Shown in pieces: positions 52,484 through 61,780 of a stretch of 64,000 nt of DNA. The stretch is from assembly GCF_904424705.1 (NCBI RefSeq), contig NZ_CAJGBF010000013.1, positions 1 to 64,000 of the forward strand, in the 5' to 3' direction. The notes beneath the pieces were generated by a model. That model was given only the letters and a program-made list of their open reading frames with translations. It was not told the DNA's origin and made no database searches. Every line of letters starts with the position of its first letter. Positions within the stretch are counted from its first letter, which is position 1. This DNA is from Rossellomorea arthrocnemi (GTDB lineage: Bacteria; Bacillota; Bacilli; Bacillales; Bacillaceae_B). The position numbers were made by a program, and so were the translations under genes.

Positions 52484-52664
52484 CGTCACCGCCTCCTTTC
52501 ATTATGTTGGAAAGATTTTCTTCCCACATCCACAGTTTAAGATTTTATGCGGATTAAGTAAAGAATATTCTAACTAAAAGAAAAATTACATCTCCTTTTT
52601 TGTTAAAGGGAAATAGGAATAATATCAGTCAGACAAGACAACCCTACAGAGTAAAAAGAGGGTA

Positions 52665-53006
52665 ATGGCATTGAAAATAATTAGAGTTCTTTTAGTTGTA
52701 GGGTGCATGATTTTTGCTGTGAATGCTGCCGGCGGTGACAGTGCGATTCTTCATGCGCAACAGGAAATTCCTTCCTATGCAAAATGGGGAAGTCTTGCTG
52801 TGAGAAAAACGAAAGAAAGATATCCCGACGCAGCCATCGTTGACTATCTTCATATTGGAAAGGAAAGTGGAACAAAGCGTTCGACTGAGAAATTCAAGCT
52901 CTGGTTAAACCGAGGTGGAAAAGAGTTCGGAGTTTTTGTAGATATTGAGTTTGAAACAGACAATGAAAAACTGATTGACGTCAAGTTCAGGGAAACAAAT
53001 CGATAA
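52665..53006 (+). CDS. DUF3889 (YqzG/YhdC-like) exported protein
   Basis: This 113-aa secreted protein has a signal peptide at residues 1-30. The mature part, IPSYAKWGSLAVRKTKERYPDA and VDYLHIGKESG, is characteristic of the DUF3889 family of Bacillus, which is of unknown function. The ATG at 52665 is close to AGAGGG; a TTG two codons on is better spaced, so the start is uncertain by two residues. Confidence 0.82.
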   Translation: MALKIIRVLLVVGCMIFAVNAAGGDSAILHAQQEIPSYAKWGSLAVRKTKERYPDAAIVDYLHIGKESGTKRSTEKFKLWLNRGGKEFGVFVDIEFETDNEKLIDVKFRETNR

Positions 53007-53020
53007 TACAAATAACAAGA

Positions 53021-53043
53021 CGAAGGATTTAATTAATCCTTCG
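53021..53043 (+). terminator. Terminator of the DUF3889 gene
   Basis: CGAAGGATT (53021-53029) pairs with AATCCTTCG (53035-53043), followed by TCTCTTTT. Confidence 0.8.
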
Positions 53044-53238
53044 ATCTCTTTTGACCCTCTGCATTTTCTTGAACTTATATAGCTCATGTATCATCCACGA
53101 ATAGTTACGTTGATGTAACGGAGACGTAATAATGGTACCCCCTTCATATAGTAATGGATGTGGATGAACATTATAGGTGATGCTTTCAGCTGGTGAAAAA
53201 ATTAGAAATAACAAGACTGACGGAGTCATATCATCCAT
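53029..53238 (-). CDS. Doubtful 69-aa ORF
   Basis: The frame encodes a Tyr- and His-containing peptide with a basic end (LYKFKKMQRVKRDRRIN). It would follow the beta-lactamase-like gene on the same strand after 47 bases. Only a weak AAGA precedes the ATG, and its end runs into the terminator of the convergent gene. I include it as the only coding candidate in the 53044-53285 gap. Confidence 0.25.
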   Translation of the reverse strand: MDDMTPSVLLFLIFSPAESITYNVHPHPLLYEGGTIITSPLHQRNYSWMIHELYKFKKMQRVKRDRRIN

Positions 53239-53285
53239 ATCTTCATTAGCGTACGGTTCCTATCTTTGTCGCCCTTAAATCTTTT

Positions 53286-54074
53286 TTAAATTCCCTCTTT
53301 GATCAGATGATCATATATTAGTTTTCCGATCTGTACGATTGTCTCCTTTCCTGATTGATTTTCTTCAAGTTCATCAATTAAAACGGCAATGTAGGCTGTT
53401 TTATTTCCGAGCTTTACGATAGCGCAATCATGCTCGACCCCGGGTAGTTCCCCTGTCTTGTTTGCTACATACACTGCATTCCGGTCCATCCTTGAAGGGA
53501 GTTTGGTAACAAATTGCTGTTGATGTAGAATATTCAGCATTTTTTCGCGGCTGGAGTGTCTGAATCTCGGGCTTTTGTCCATTGCCTTTAAGCAAGAGAT
53601 AATATCGATGGCCGATGTATAGTTATCCAAGCCTTTCTCTATCGCTTTGAAATCCATCAGTTTTCTAAGAAGTTTGGTATGCTTTAAATGTAAAGAATTG
53701 CAACATTCTTGTATTTTATTTGAACCCAGGCGATCTATAAGAAGATTTGAGGCAGTGTTATCCGAAACGATTATCATAAGAATAAGGAGGTCCTCTATTG
53801 TAAGAGAAATGGTTTCTGATAGTCCCGTCAGTACCCCAGCCCCTCCCACTCTTTGTTCTTTATGAACTAAAACCTTCTCATGAAGGGAGACCTTCCCTTT
53901 CTCTGATTGGCGGAAACCTTCGAGTAAGATGGGAAGTTTGATCAAGCTGGCAGCAGAATACGACCTGTCGCTATCGATATGGATAGAGTGTGATGGAAGT
54001 TCAATGGCAACACTGACCCTTCCATCACAAGTATCCATTACTTCCCGTATTTTATGTTCTAGTAAAGTCTTCAT
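53286..54074 (-). CDS. Class A beta-lactamase-like serine hydrolase in the dpp operon
   Basis: This 262-aa protein has the class A serine beta-lactamase fold: Ser43-L-I-Lys46, Ser104-Asp-Asn106 and Lys206-Thr-Gly208. The E-x-E-L-N omega loop is not recognisable, and there is no signal peptide, so a role as secreted beta-lactamase is unlikely. It follows ykfD after 17 bases on the same strand and so is the tenth gene of the dipeptide operon. Hydrolysis of imported murein-derived peptides is a reasonable guess. AAGGAG lies close to the ATG. Confidence 0.82.
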   Translation of the reverse strand: MKTLLEHKIREVMDTCDGRVSVAIELPSHSIHIDSDRSYSAASLIKLPILLEGFRQSEKGKVSLHEKVLVHKEQRVGGAGVLTGLSETISLTIEDLLILMIIVSDNTASNLLIDRLGSNKIQECCNSLHLKHTKLLRKLMDFKAIEKGLDNYTSAIDIISCLKAMDKSPRFRHSSREKMLNILHQQQFVTKLPSRMDRNAVYVANKTGELPGVEHDCAIVKLGNKTAYIAVLIDELEENQSGKETIVQIGKLIYDHLIKEGI

Positions 54075-54091
54075 GAATCTCCTTCTTCCCT

Positions 54092-55096
54092 TTACCTGGT
54101 GACTGCCACTTCATCATGATCCCTTGCGATTTCCTTGTCGTAAAGGTGACAAGCCACGAAGTGCTTTTCCTCAACTTCCTGCCATTTAGGTTTATGGGTG
54201 GCACATGCTTCCATGGCTGCAGGACAGCGCGTTCTGAACACACAACCACTGGGCGGATTGATGGGACTTGGAATTTCCCCCTGTATGATCATACGTTCCC
54301 TTGCATCCTCCACATCGGGATCCGGAATCGGGATCGCTGAAAGCAAAGCTTGAGTATATGGATGAAGGGGCTTTTTATACAACTCTTTACTTTCGGTTAA
54401 TTCAACAATATGACCTAGATACATCACACCGATGCGGTTACTGATATGTTTGACCATAGAAAGGTCATGTGCGATAAATAAAAAGGTCAATCCCTTTTCT
54501 TTTTGCAGCTTCGTTAATAAGTTGACAATTTGGGCCTGAACAGATACATCAAGTGCAGAAATCGGTTCATCCGCAATAATAAAGTCAGGATTAAGTGCAA
54601 GCGCCCTTGCAATACCAATACGTTGACGCTGGCCCCCGCTGAATTCGTGGGGATAACGATTGGCGTGATCTCGATTAAGTCCAACATCCTCCAAAAGCTG
54701 ATAAATGCGTTCCATTTTTTCTTTTTTATCTTTGAATAAGTTATGAGCTTCCATGGGTTCAGCTATGATCTCCCTTACCGTAGAACGGGGGTTAAGAGAA
54801 GCATATGGATCTTGGAATATCATCTGCATATTCCGGTAAAAAGACAGCTTTTCCTTTTCCGTTAGGTCGTGGACGTTTTTCCCGTTATACAGGACTTCTC
54901 CTTCTGTCCGATCATATAATCCTATAATGGTACGCCCGGTCGTGGACTTTCCACAACCGGATTCACCCACTAATCCGAAGGTTTCCCCTTTGTTTATATC
55001 AAATGAAATACCATCCACTGCCTTCAATATCTTTCCTTTTTCCAGGTGAAAGTATTTTTTTAATTCTTTCACTTCGAGTAACTTGTGTTCTGTCAT
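54092..55096 (-). CDS. ykfD: Peptide ABC transporter ATP-binding protein
   Basis: This 334-aa ATPase is of the Opp/Dpp F type. Walker A GESGCGKST is at about 44-52, followed by the Q-loop, FSGGQRQRIGIARAL and ADEPISALDVSVQ. The C-terminal oligopeptide domain with CVFRTRCPAAMEACATHKP is a cysteine-rich tail seen in these subunits. It pairs with DppD to drive the DppBC permease. The ATG at 55096 has GGAGG seven bases upstream and overlaps the ykfC stop (ATGA). Confidence 0.93.
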   Translation of the reverse strand: MTEHKLLEVKELKKYFHLEKGKILKAVDGISFDINKGETFGLVGESGCGKSTTGRTIIGLYDRTEGEVLYNGKNVHDLTEKEKLSFYRNMQMIFQDPYASLNPRSTVREIIAEPMEAHNLFKDKKEKMERIYQLLEDVGLNRDHANRYPHEFSGGQRQRIGIARALALNPDFIIADEPISALDVSVQAQIVNLLTKLQKEKGLTFLFIAHDLSMVKHISNRIGVMYLGHIVELTESKELYKKPLHPYTQALLSAIPIPDPDVEDARERMIIQGEIPSPINPPSGCVFRTRCPAAMEACATHKPKWQEVEEKHFVACHLYDKEIARDHDEVAVTR

Positions 55097-56016
55097 GGTG
55101 AGTCCTCCGTTTCTTTCCAGTAACGTCTGGCAGCACACAACTCTTTTTCGTAATATGTTCCTTTCAAAGACAGAATCTCAATCGTTTTGCCAGTGTTTGG
55201 TGAGTGTATCATCTTACCGTCTCCATAATAGATGGCCACATGGTGAATGCTGCCTTTTCCTTCCTCATAAGCAAAAAATAAGAGGTCTCCAGGCAACAAT
55301 TGTTCTAAAGGGACGTTTTCCCCTTTTTTTGCCTGATCATTTGCATCTCGGGGAATCAAGTAGCCCTGGGTTTTACACATCGTGTAGCTGAATCCTGAGC
55401 AATCAAACCCGTAGCTTGACATCCCTCCCCATAAATATGGTAGGTCAAGAAATGATTCTCCAGAAATGACAATGTCCTGTCCACTTCCCTTTCGGTCGTT
55501 GACTTTCGATTTGGAGATAAGGATATCCGTCTGCCTTACATATCGTCTTCCTAACGGAGTCTCCACTTCGATCAAATCATCAATCTCTTTCACAACTGGC
55601 AAAACGGTTTGAAAGCTGATTTCTAATTCAGCCTCATTCTTACGGCTAATTAAGTCCGCGAATGGTCTTATCACAACGGCATATGTTTCAGCTTGAGGTA
55701 AGCCTCCTGGTAAAAGCTGAATAGTCGGGATCCAACCGGGGTATCCAAGCTCGTCTTTTGAGGAAGGTTGATCAGGAATGATGACGTTGGACCATCCGTT
55801 CCTCTCTTCCACCACGAATACTTCTTGACCGAATAAGGCTTGAGACTGTATACGATTCTCATCACAAAGTGCTAAGCGCGTATCATAGGTTAAGGAGTCT
55901 AACCATTTTGTGATGTGAACAGGATTAGATATGGCTGGTGTATCCACATCACGTGCAGAATCCGGATTGGTCCATATAGTTGCTACAGGTACTGCTATTT
56001 GCGCTTTTGTCGTCAT
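55093..56016 (-). CDS. ykfC: Gamma-D-glutamyl-L-diamino acid endopeptidase (NlpC/P60)
   Basis: This 307-aa cytosolic cysteine peptidase cleaves murein-derived L-Ala-D-Glu-diamino acid peptides. Two SH3-like domains (about 10-170) precede the NlpC/P60 domain, with catalytic Cys206 (YGFDCSGFSY), His259 (SIHHVAIYYG) and His271. It has no signal peptide, in line with a recycling role. The ATG at 56016 has GGGGG seven bases upstream. It releases L-Ala-D-Glu for YkfB. Confidence 0.93.
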   Translation of the reverse strand: MTTKAQIAVPVATIWTNPDSARDVDTPAISNPVHITKWLDSLTYDTRLALCDENRIQSQALFGQEVFVVEERNGWSNVIIPDQPSSKDELGYPGWIPTIQLLPGGLPQAETYAVVIRPFADLISRKNEAELEISFQTVLPVVKEIDDLIEVETPLGRRYVRQTDILISKSKVNDRKGSGQDIVISGESFLDLPYLWGGMSSYGFDCSGFSYTMCKTQGYLIPRDANDQAKKGENVPLEQLLPGDLLFFAYEEGKGSIHHVAIYYGDGKMIHSPNTGKTIEILSLKGTYYEKELCAARRYWKETEDSP

Positions 56017-56033
56017 TTGATTTCCCCCTATAT

Positions 56034-57113
56034 TCAAACTTTTACGTTTTTTATCCCAAGACCCGGTTCGTTAGGCAATGTAATCTTCCGCCCGTTATAT
56101 CCTATTCCCCCCACTATAATATCTTCAGCCAGCATGAGAGGAGCGTCGAAATCAAATCGAGTGACATTTTTCCTGCTTGCAGCAAAGTGGGCTGCCGCCG
56201 TTATTCCCAGTCTTGTTTCAATCATGCTTCCAACCATACATTCTACCCCGCAAACTTCAGCAAGATCATTTATTTTCTGAGCCTGGAAAATTCCGCCCGC
56301 TTTCATAAGTTTAATATTGATCAGATCTGCACTTCGGGTTTTTAATACTTCAAATGCTTGATAAGGAGTAAAAACACTTTCATCAGCCATGATCAGGGTT
56401 TCGACTGCATTTGTGACCCTTTTTAATCCTTCAATGTCATGAGCAGGTACTGGCTGCTCAACTAACTCAATATTCAGATCAAGGTCCTCCATCTTTCGAA
56501 TCGCTTTTACAGCGGCTTTTGCTTCCCATCCCTGATTGGCATCCAGCCTAATTTTGATATTATATCCGATCCGTTGACGGATCTCTTGAATTCTTTTAAT
56601 ATCTGTTTCGACGTCATCTTTGCCGACTTTCACTTTCAGTACGTCAAATCCATTTTTTACATATGCTGCTGCATCTTCACCCATTTCCTTCGGGCTGTTT
56701 ACACTCACTGTGTAATCCGTCTCGAGCTCCTTTCGATACCCTCCAAGGAATTGATAGAGTGGTATTTTATATTGTTGAGCTAAGCAATCATATATTGCCA
56801 TGTCCACTGCTGCCTTGGCACTTGAATTCCGAATGAGTAAAGATTGTAAATGTTGAAAGAGATTCTCATAGTTTAAAAGATTATTTCCTACGATTGCGGG
56901 TTTAATTACTTGTTGGATGCAATGGTCAATGCTGGATAAACTCTCTCCCGTTATCACCACAGTCGGGGGTGCCTCTCCCCAGCCGACAATCCCGTTATCG
57001 CAAGTCAATTTGACAAAGATAGCTTCTGCCACCTCTACCGTTCGTAAAGCGGTCTTAAAAGGGGTATGTAAAGGGACGGATGCCCTGAATGTTTCAAGTT
57101 GATGGATTTTCAC
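56034..57113 (-). CDS. ykfB: L-Ala-D/L-Glu epimerase
   Basis: This 359-aa enolase-superfamily enzyme converts L-Ala-D-Glu to L-Ala-L-Glu so that ordinary peptidases can use it. All key residues fall at the positions known for the B. subtilis enzyme: Lys160 and Lys162 (KVKVG), Asp191, Glu219 and Asp244 as Mg ligands, and Lys268. It overlaps the ykfA stop by four bases. Confidence 0.95.
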   Translation of the reverse strand: MKIHQLETFRASVPLHTPFKTALRTVEVAEAIFVKLTCDNGIVGWGEAPPTVVITGESLSSIDHCIQQVIKPAIVGNNLLNYENLFQHLQSLLIRNSSAKAAVDMAIYDCLAQQYKIPLYQFLGGYRKELETDYTVSVNSPKEMGEDAAAYVKNGFDVLKVKVGKDDVETDIKRIQEIRQRIGYNIKIRLDANQGWEAKAAVKAIRKMEDLDLNIELVEQPVPAHDIEGLKRVTNAVETLIMADESVFTPYQAFEVLKTRSADLINIKLMKAGGIFQAQKINDLAEVCGVECMVGSMIETRLGITAAAHFAASRKNVTRFDFDAPLMLAEDIIVGGIGYNGRKITLPNEPGLGIKNVKV

Positions 57114-58045
57114 CTATTCTCAACCTCGCTTATACCGGATTCAATCTTTAATGTATGTTCAAACGTATCCATTATTCCGAGGCTGCCCACCGGGATTGCA
57201 ATACTCGGGGAAGAATGACCGATTTTAAACCCTTTTATTACAGGCTTACCTGCACTAGCGATATGTGCTGTGAGAACTTCGTCAAGAGTTAAGGAACGTT
57301 CGCGTTTTTTAGGTACACAGTTTTTGAAGTCTCCAATGATAATGCCAGATGCTTCATTGAATTTATTGGCCATTTTCAACTGATTCACCATACGATCTAC
57401 TTTATAAGGCTCTTCATCAATATCTTCTATAAAAAGGAGTTTCCCCTTCGTATCCACTTCATATGGAGTACCTAGTGTGCTGACCAACAAGGTGAGGTTC
57501 CCGCCGATTACTTGCCCCCCCGCCACTCCTTCCACCACCGTCTCAAGTTTCGATTTGTCATAGGTATACTCAATGTCCCCAGAATGAAACAATTGTTGAA
57601 ACGATTCTTTTGTCGCTTCATGAACGTCATCAAGCCCGATATCTGAACTTAACATTGGCCCATGGAAGGTTACGAGACCTGTTTGTTGATGAATAGCAGT
57701 ATGCAAAAAGGTAATATCACTATATCCCCAAAAGATTTTCGGGTTTTGGCGGATCAGTTCGAAATCCAACCTGGATACAATCCGCCCAGTTCCAAAACCT
57801 CCACACGCACAAAAAATAGCTTTCACATTCCTGTCTTTAAACATCTCATGGATATCTTCTATTCGTTCTTTGTCCTCACCTGCCAAGTAGCCATATTTCT
57901 TATGTACTGATTTTCCAACTTTAACGTTTAATCCTAATTCCTCAAGAAAACGTATCGCTTTTTGCAATGGTTCAGTCTTTGGAGGGCTTGCAGGAGCTAT
58001 GACTCCTACAATATCCCCTTTTTTGAGTTTTGAAGGTTTCATCAT
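57110..58045 (-). CDS. ykfA: Murein LD-carboxypeptidase, S66 family
   Basis: This serine peptidase of about 312 aa trims imported murein tetrapeptides. The S66 residues are in WGYSDITFLH (Ser), LLFIEDIDEEPYK (Glu) and GFKIGHSSPS (His), with GDIVGVIAPASPP at the N terminus. The frame is open to 58123, but the conserved protein begins at about 58045. The ribosome binding site AAAGGGG upstream leaves the start uncertain among 58042-58057. It lies about 100 bases after dppE. Confidence 0.92.
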   Translation of the reverse strand: MMKPSKLKKGDIVGVIAPASPPKTEPLQKAIRFLEELGLNVKVGKSVHKKYGYLAGEDKERIEDIHEMFKDRNVKAIFCACGGFGTGRIVSRLDFELIRQNPKIFWGYSDITFLHTAIHQQTGLVTFHGPMLSSDIGLDDVHEATKESFQQLFHSGDIEYTYDKSKLETVVEGVAGGQVIGGNLTLLVSTLGTPYEVDTKGKLLFIEDIDEEPYKVDRMVNQLKMANKFNEASGIIIGDFKNCVPKKRERSLTLDEVLTAHIASAGKPVIKGFKIGHSSPSIAIPVGSLGIMDTFEHTLKIESGISEVENR

Positions 58046-58142
58046 CACACGGACCATACCCCTTTCGTAGAAAAAGAGGGAGTAGACGCATGGCCAAAAA
58101 AGTGCCTCTTTGCGCCTCTCCACTCATCCTGTTTTCAAATCA

Positions 58143-59768
58143 TTATTTTTTATCAGCCCATTTTAATTCCATGTAACCAACCGGATGACGAACGATACCT
58201 GTCACATCTTCATTTTGCAGATATACATGATTATAGAAGTGAATTGGAATAATCGGCATCTCCTCCATTAAAATTTTCTCGGCTTGATACATTAAATCAA
58301 AACGTTTCGCTTCATCTGCTTCGTTCATTGCTTGTTTGATCAAACTATCATACTCTTCATTACTCCATCCTGTACGGTTCATGGAGTGTCCTGTTTGGAA
58401 GTTTTCCAGGAAGTTGATCGGATCTGCATAGTCTGCTAAGAATGAACTACGGGATAATTGGAATTTCAAAGCTTTTTGTTCGTCCTGGAATACATTCCAC
58501 TCCATATTGGCTAATTTCACGTCGACATCCAGGTTTTCTTTGAACATTTGTTGAAGTGCCTCAGCAATTTTTTGGTGAGTATCACTTGTGCTGTATGTTA
58601 AAGTGACTTCAGGAAGTTTGTCGTATCCTTCTTCATCCATCCCCTTCTTCAAGAGTGCTTTTGCTTCCTCAACGTCTGTTTCCACCAAGTCTCCGTTTGC
58701 TTCACGGAAGTCTTTGCCAGAAGGATCTTTAAATCCTTTTGAAACGAATCCATAAGCTGCTTTTTCTTTGTTCTTTGTAACAAAGTCAACCATTTGCTGT
58801 TGATCAACTGCCATTGCGAATGCTTTACGAATGTTTTGATTTTGGAAAGGCTCTTTTTCTAGATTGAAACGATAGAAGTATGTTCCAGCCTGGTCTTCAA
58901 CATTCACTTTTCCTTCTTCGAATAACTGTTTACTTAAATCAGCCGGTACATCAGCTGTATCCAGTTCACCTGTTTTGTATAATTGATAATCCGTATTTGT
59001 ATCATTTACCATTGCCCAGTGAACTTTATCTAATTTCACTGAATCCTTATCCCAATATTGATCATTCTTTTCCATGACGAAATGGCTGTCATGCTCCCAC
59101 TCCGTTAGTTTGAAAGGACCATTTGCAACAAAACTGTCCGCTTCTGCAAACCATTCAGGGTTTTCAGTAGCGACCTTTTCATTGATCGGGAAGAATGCAG
59201 GGTTAGCAATGACGCTCAAGAAGTAGGCCTGGGGACTAGTTAGTGTGACCTCGAATGTTTTCTCATCCTTCGCCTCCACTTTCACATCGTCTGCTGAACC
59301 CTTTCCAGTATTGTAGTCCTCTCCACCTTCAATGAAGTATCCCAGAAAAGCAGCCGGTGATCCTGTGTCCGGATTTAAAAGGCGTTTCCATGCGAATACG
59401 AAATCTCCGGCTGTGACATCATCCCCATTTGACCATTTGGCATTGTCCCTAATATGGAATGTATATACTTTGCCATCTTCAGAGACGTCCCACTTTTCGG
59501 CCATGGCGGCTTCTGGTTCATGATTGGCATTTAAGCGGGTCATCCCTTCCATTAAGTTATTCAATGCAGTCCAGGAGTAAGAATCAAATCCGATAGGTGG
59601 ATCGAAGGATGTTGGTTCAGCGCCATTGTTCAAATGAAGGACCTTACCTTCATCTTTTTTCTTATCGTCCCCACTGCCTGATTCACTGCCTGCATCCTTC
59701 GTGGCCGTGCAAGCTGCGAGCACGAATAGAAGCATTCCCACTAGAAGAACGGATACTATTTTTTTCAT
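58143..59768 (-). CDS. dppE: Dipeptide-binding lipoprotein
   Basis: This 541-aa extracellular solute-binding protein (SBP_bac_5) is anchored by a lipid at Cys20 (LFVLAAC). It delivers dipeptides and murein tripeptides to DppBC. Family segments include EPTSFDPPIGFDSYSWTALNNLMEGMTRL and the VYTFHIRDNAKWSNGDDVTAGDFVFAWKR signature. It is the fifth gene of the operon. Confidence 0.95.
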   Translation of the reverse strand: MKKIVSVLLVGMLLFVLAACTATKDAGSESGSGDDKKKDEGKVLHLNNGAEPTSFDPPIGFDSYSWTALNNLMEGMTRLNANHEPEAAMAEKWDVSEDGKVYTFHIRDNAKWSNGDDVTAGDFVFAWKRLLNPDTGSPAAFLGYFIEGGEDYNTGKGSADDVKVEAKDEKTFEVTLTSPQAYFLSVIANPAFFPINEKVATENPEWFAEADSFVANGPFKLTEWEHDSHFVMEKNDQYWDKDSVKLDKVHWAMVNDTNTDYQLYKTGELDTADVPADLSKQLFEEGKVNVEDQAGTYFYRFNLEKEPFQNQNIRKAFAMAVDQQQMVDFVTKNKEKAAYGFVSKGFKDPSGKDFREANGDLVETDVEEAKALLKKGMDEEGYDKLPEVTLTYSTSDTHQKIAEALQQMFKENLDVDVKLANMEWNVFQDEQKALKFQLSRSSFLADYADPINFLENFQTGHSMNRTGWSNEEYDSLIKQAMNEADEAKRFDLMYQAEKILMEEMPIIPIHFYNHVYLQNEDVTGIVRHPVGYMELKWADKK

Positions 59769-59810
59769 GATTTTCCCCCTCTTATACTATTTATCTATCA
59801 AACGATCAGC

Positions 59811-60821
59811 TTATCGAATGGTTAAGCTGACCGGTGAAAGCGTGTCTCTGGCTCTTTTATCCTGAAGCCAGCAGTCGACATGGTGTTCGTTCGATAATTG
59901 TGTCTTTACAGGATACACACGGTCGCATACTTCCATTGCTTTTTCACAACGTGGAACAAATGGACATGCAACAGGAGGTGAAAATAGGTCAGGAGGTGAA
60001 CCTGGAATCGGAATGAGGTCTTCACCATCAAGATCAAGCCTTGGTACCGATTTCAGTAACCCTTGAGTGTAGGGATGTTGTGAGTGATAAAAAATTTCTC
60101 GTCTGTTCCCTTCCTCTACGATTTTTCCGGCATACATGACCGCAATTCGATCAGCCACTTGAGCTACGACTCCTAAATCATGTGTGATTAAAATAATGGA
60201 GACTCCTGTCTTCTTCTGGATTTCTTTGAACAATTCCAGGATTTGAGCTTGTATAGTAACATCAAGGGCTGTTGTCGGCTCATCAGCAATTAAGACATCC
60301 GGTTCGCAAACGAGAGACATAGCTATCACAATTCTTTGCCGCATCCCTCCACTAAATTGATGAGGATACTGCTTCAGCCTCTCTTCCGGATTTGGAATAC
60401 TTACGAGTTTCAGTATGTCAATCGCTTTTTGTTTCGCTTGCTTTTTGGAAACATCGTTGTGCTGCATTATCCCCTCCATGATTTGATCGCCAATGGTCAG
60501 AGTGGGATTGAGTGCCGTCATGGGATCCTGAAAGATCATGGAAATATCGGCTCCACGTACCTTTCTCATTTGGGGTTCGGATATCTTTAATAGATCTTCT
60601 CCCTTAAACAAGATCCTCCCGCCAGTTACTTTTCCCGGGGGATGAGGTATGAGTCTCATGATGCTCTGAGAAGTCACACTCTTCCCGCATCCGGACTCTC
60701 CTACAATCGCCAGAGTCTCTCCTTTATGTAGATCAAAGCTTACGCCCCTGACAGCCTTGACCTCTCCACCATATGTTGTAAATGAGACGTGGAGATCTTT
60801 TACAGATAAAACTTCGCTCAT
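59811..60821 (-). CDS. dppD: Dipeptide ABC transporter ATP-binding protein
   Basis: This 336-aa ATPase has Walker A GESGCGKS at residues 41-48, the ABC signature FSGGM at 157-161 and Walker B VLIADEPT at 176-183. The C-terminal oligopeptide-transporter domain carries the Cys motif CPFVPRCEKAMEVC. It works with the second ATPase YkfD at the far end of the operon. Confidence 0.95.
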   Translation of the reverse strand: MSEVLSVKDLHVSFTTYGGEVKAVRGVSFDLHKGETLAIVGESGCGKSVTSQSIMRLIPHPPGKVTGGRILFKGEDLLKISEPQMRKVRGADISMIFQDPMTALNPTLTIGDQIMEGIMQHNDVSKKQAKQKAIDILKLVSIPNPEERLKQYPHQFSGGMRQRIVIAMSLVCEPDVLIADEPTTALDVTIQAQILELFKEIQKKTGVSIILITHDLGVVAQVADRIAVMYAGKIVEEGNRREIFYHSQHPYTQGLLKSVPRLDLDGEDLIPIPGSPPDLFSPPVACPFVPRCEKAMEVCDRVYPVKTQLSNEHHVDCWLQDKRARDTLSPVSLTIR

Positions 60822-60826
60822 GATGA

Positions 60827-61780
60827 TTACCTCCTTAGTTTCGGATCAAGTGCATCCTGTAATCCGTCTCCCAACACATTGAATGAAAACATCGTCAATG
60901 AAATGAATAATGCCGGGAAGAATAAACGCCACCAGTAGCCTGATAAAATTGTAGATAATCCGTCATTTGCCATCACACCCCAGCTCGCATAGGGGGCCTG
61001 AATTCCAAGTCCAAGGAAACTTAAGAAAGCTTCGGCAAAAATGGCACTCGGGACAGTCAGTGTCATCTGTACGATTATCGGTCCCATTGTATTGGGAAGG
61101 AGATTCTTTCGAATGATCCTTGCCGTTTTCGTTCCGAACGTTTTAGAAGCTAAAATAAATTCGTAGTTCTTAATTTGGAGCACCTGTCCCCGTACTATTC
61201 TCGCCATACCGATCCATCCGGTTACCGTTAAGGCAACGATGATGGTGAGCAGTCCTGGTCCCATAACCACCATTAACAAAATGACGACAAGCAGATAAGG
61301 CAATCCGTATAAAATTTCCACAATGCGCATCATGACATTATCCGTTTTACCACCTTTATAACCCGCAATGCCACCATATACAATCCCAATCACAAAATCG
61401 ATAAGCGCTGCCATGAAACCAACGAACAGGGATATCCGTGCGCCATACCAAGTTCGGGTAAACACATCTCTCCCCATATCATCCGTGCCAAACCAGTGTT
61501 CACCAGAAGGAGCCAGGTTTTGGTTAGAAAGTGTTTGCTTTGTTACATCGTGAGGAGAAATGATCGGGCCGATGACAGCCATCACAACCAATCCAGTCAA
61601 GAATACTAACCCAAGCATAGCGAGCTTATTTTTCAGGAGACGTTTCCACGCATCCTGCCAATAGGATAGACTCGGTCTCACCACCGCTTCAGCATCAGTT
61701 TTATTCCTCTTCTTCGGTGCGAACCATTCATCCTGGACGTCTGAAGTCACGAGTGGCTCTTGTTGTTTTGGAACACCCAT
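60827..61780 (-). CDS. dppC: Dipeptide ABC transporter permease
   Basis: This 317-aa inner membrane permease has the N-terminal OppC-type helix (LLKNKLAMLGLVFLTGLVVMAVIGPII) and the EAA-loop SKTFGTKTARIIRKNLLPN, which contacts the ATPases. Its start overlaps the stop of dppB by one base. It forms the channel with DppB. Confidence 0.95.
   Translation of the reverse strand: MGVPKQQEPLVTSDVQDEWFAPKKRNKTDAEAVVRPSLSYWQDAWKRLLKNKLAMLGLVFLTGLVVMAVIGPIISPHDVTKQTLSNQNLAPSGEHWFGTDDMGRDVFTRTWYGARISLFVGFMAALIDFVIGIVYGGIAGYKGGKTDNVMMRIVEILYGLPYLLVVILLMVVMGPGLLTIIVALTVTGWIGMARIVRGQVLQIKNYEFILASKTFGTKTARIIRKNLLPNTMGPIIVQMTLTVPSAIFAEAFLSFLGLGIQAPYASWGVMANDGLSTILSGYWWRLFFPALFISLTMFSFNVLGDGLQDALDPKLRR

Noticed and set aside
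57071-57084. Possible repeat word near the start of ykfB
   Set aside because: The match breaks after AGGGACGGA and it lies inside conserved coding sequence.
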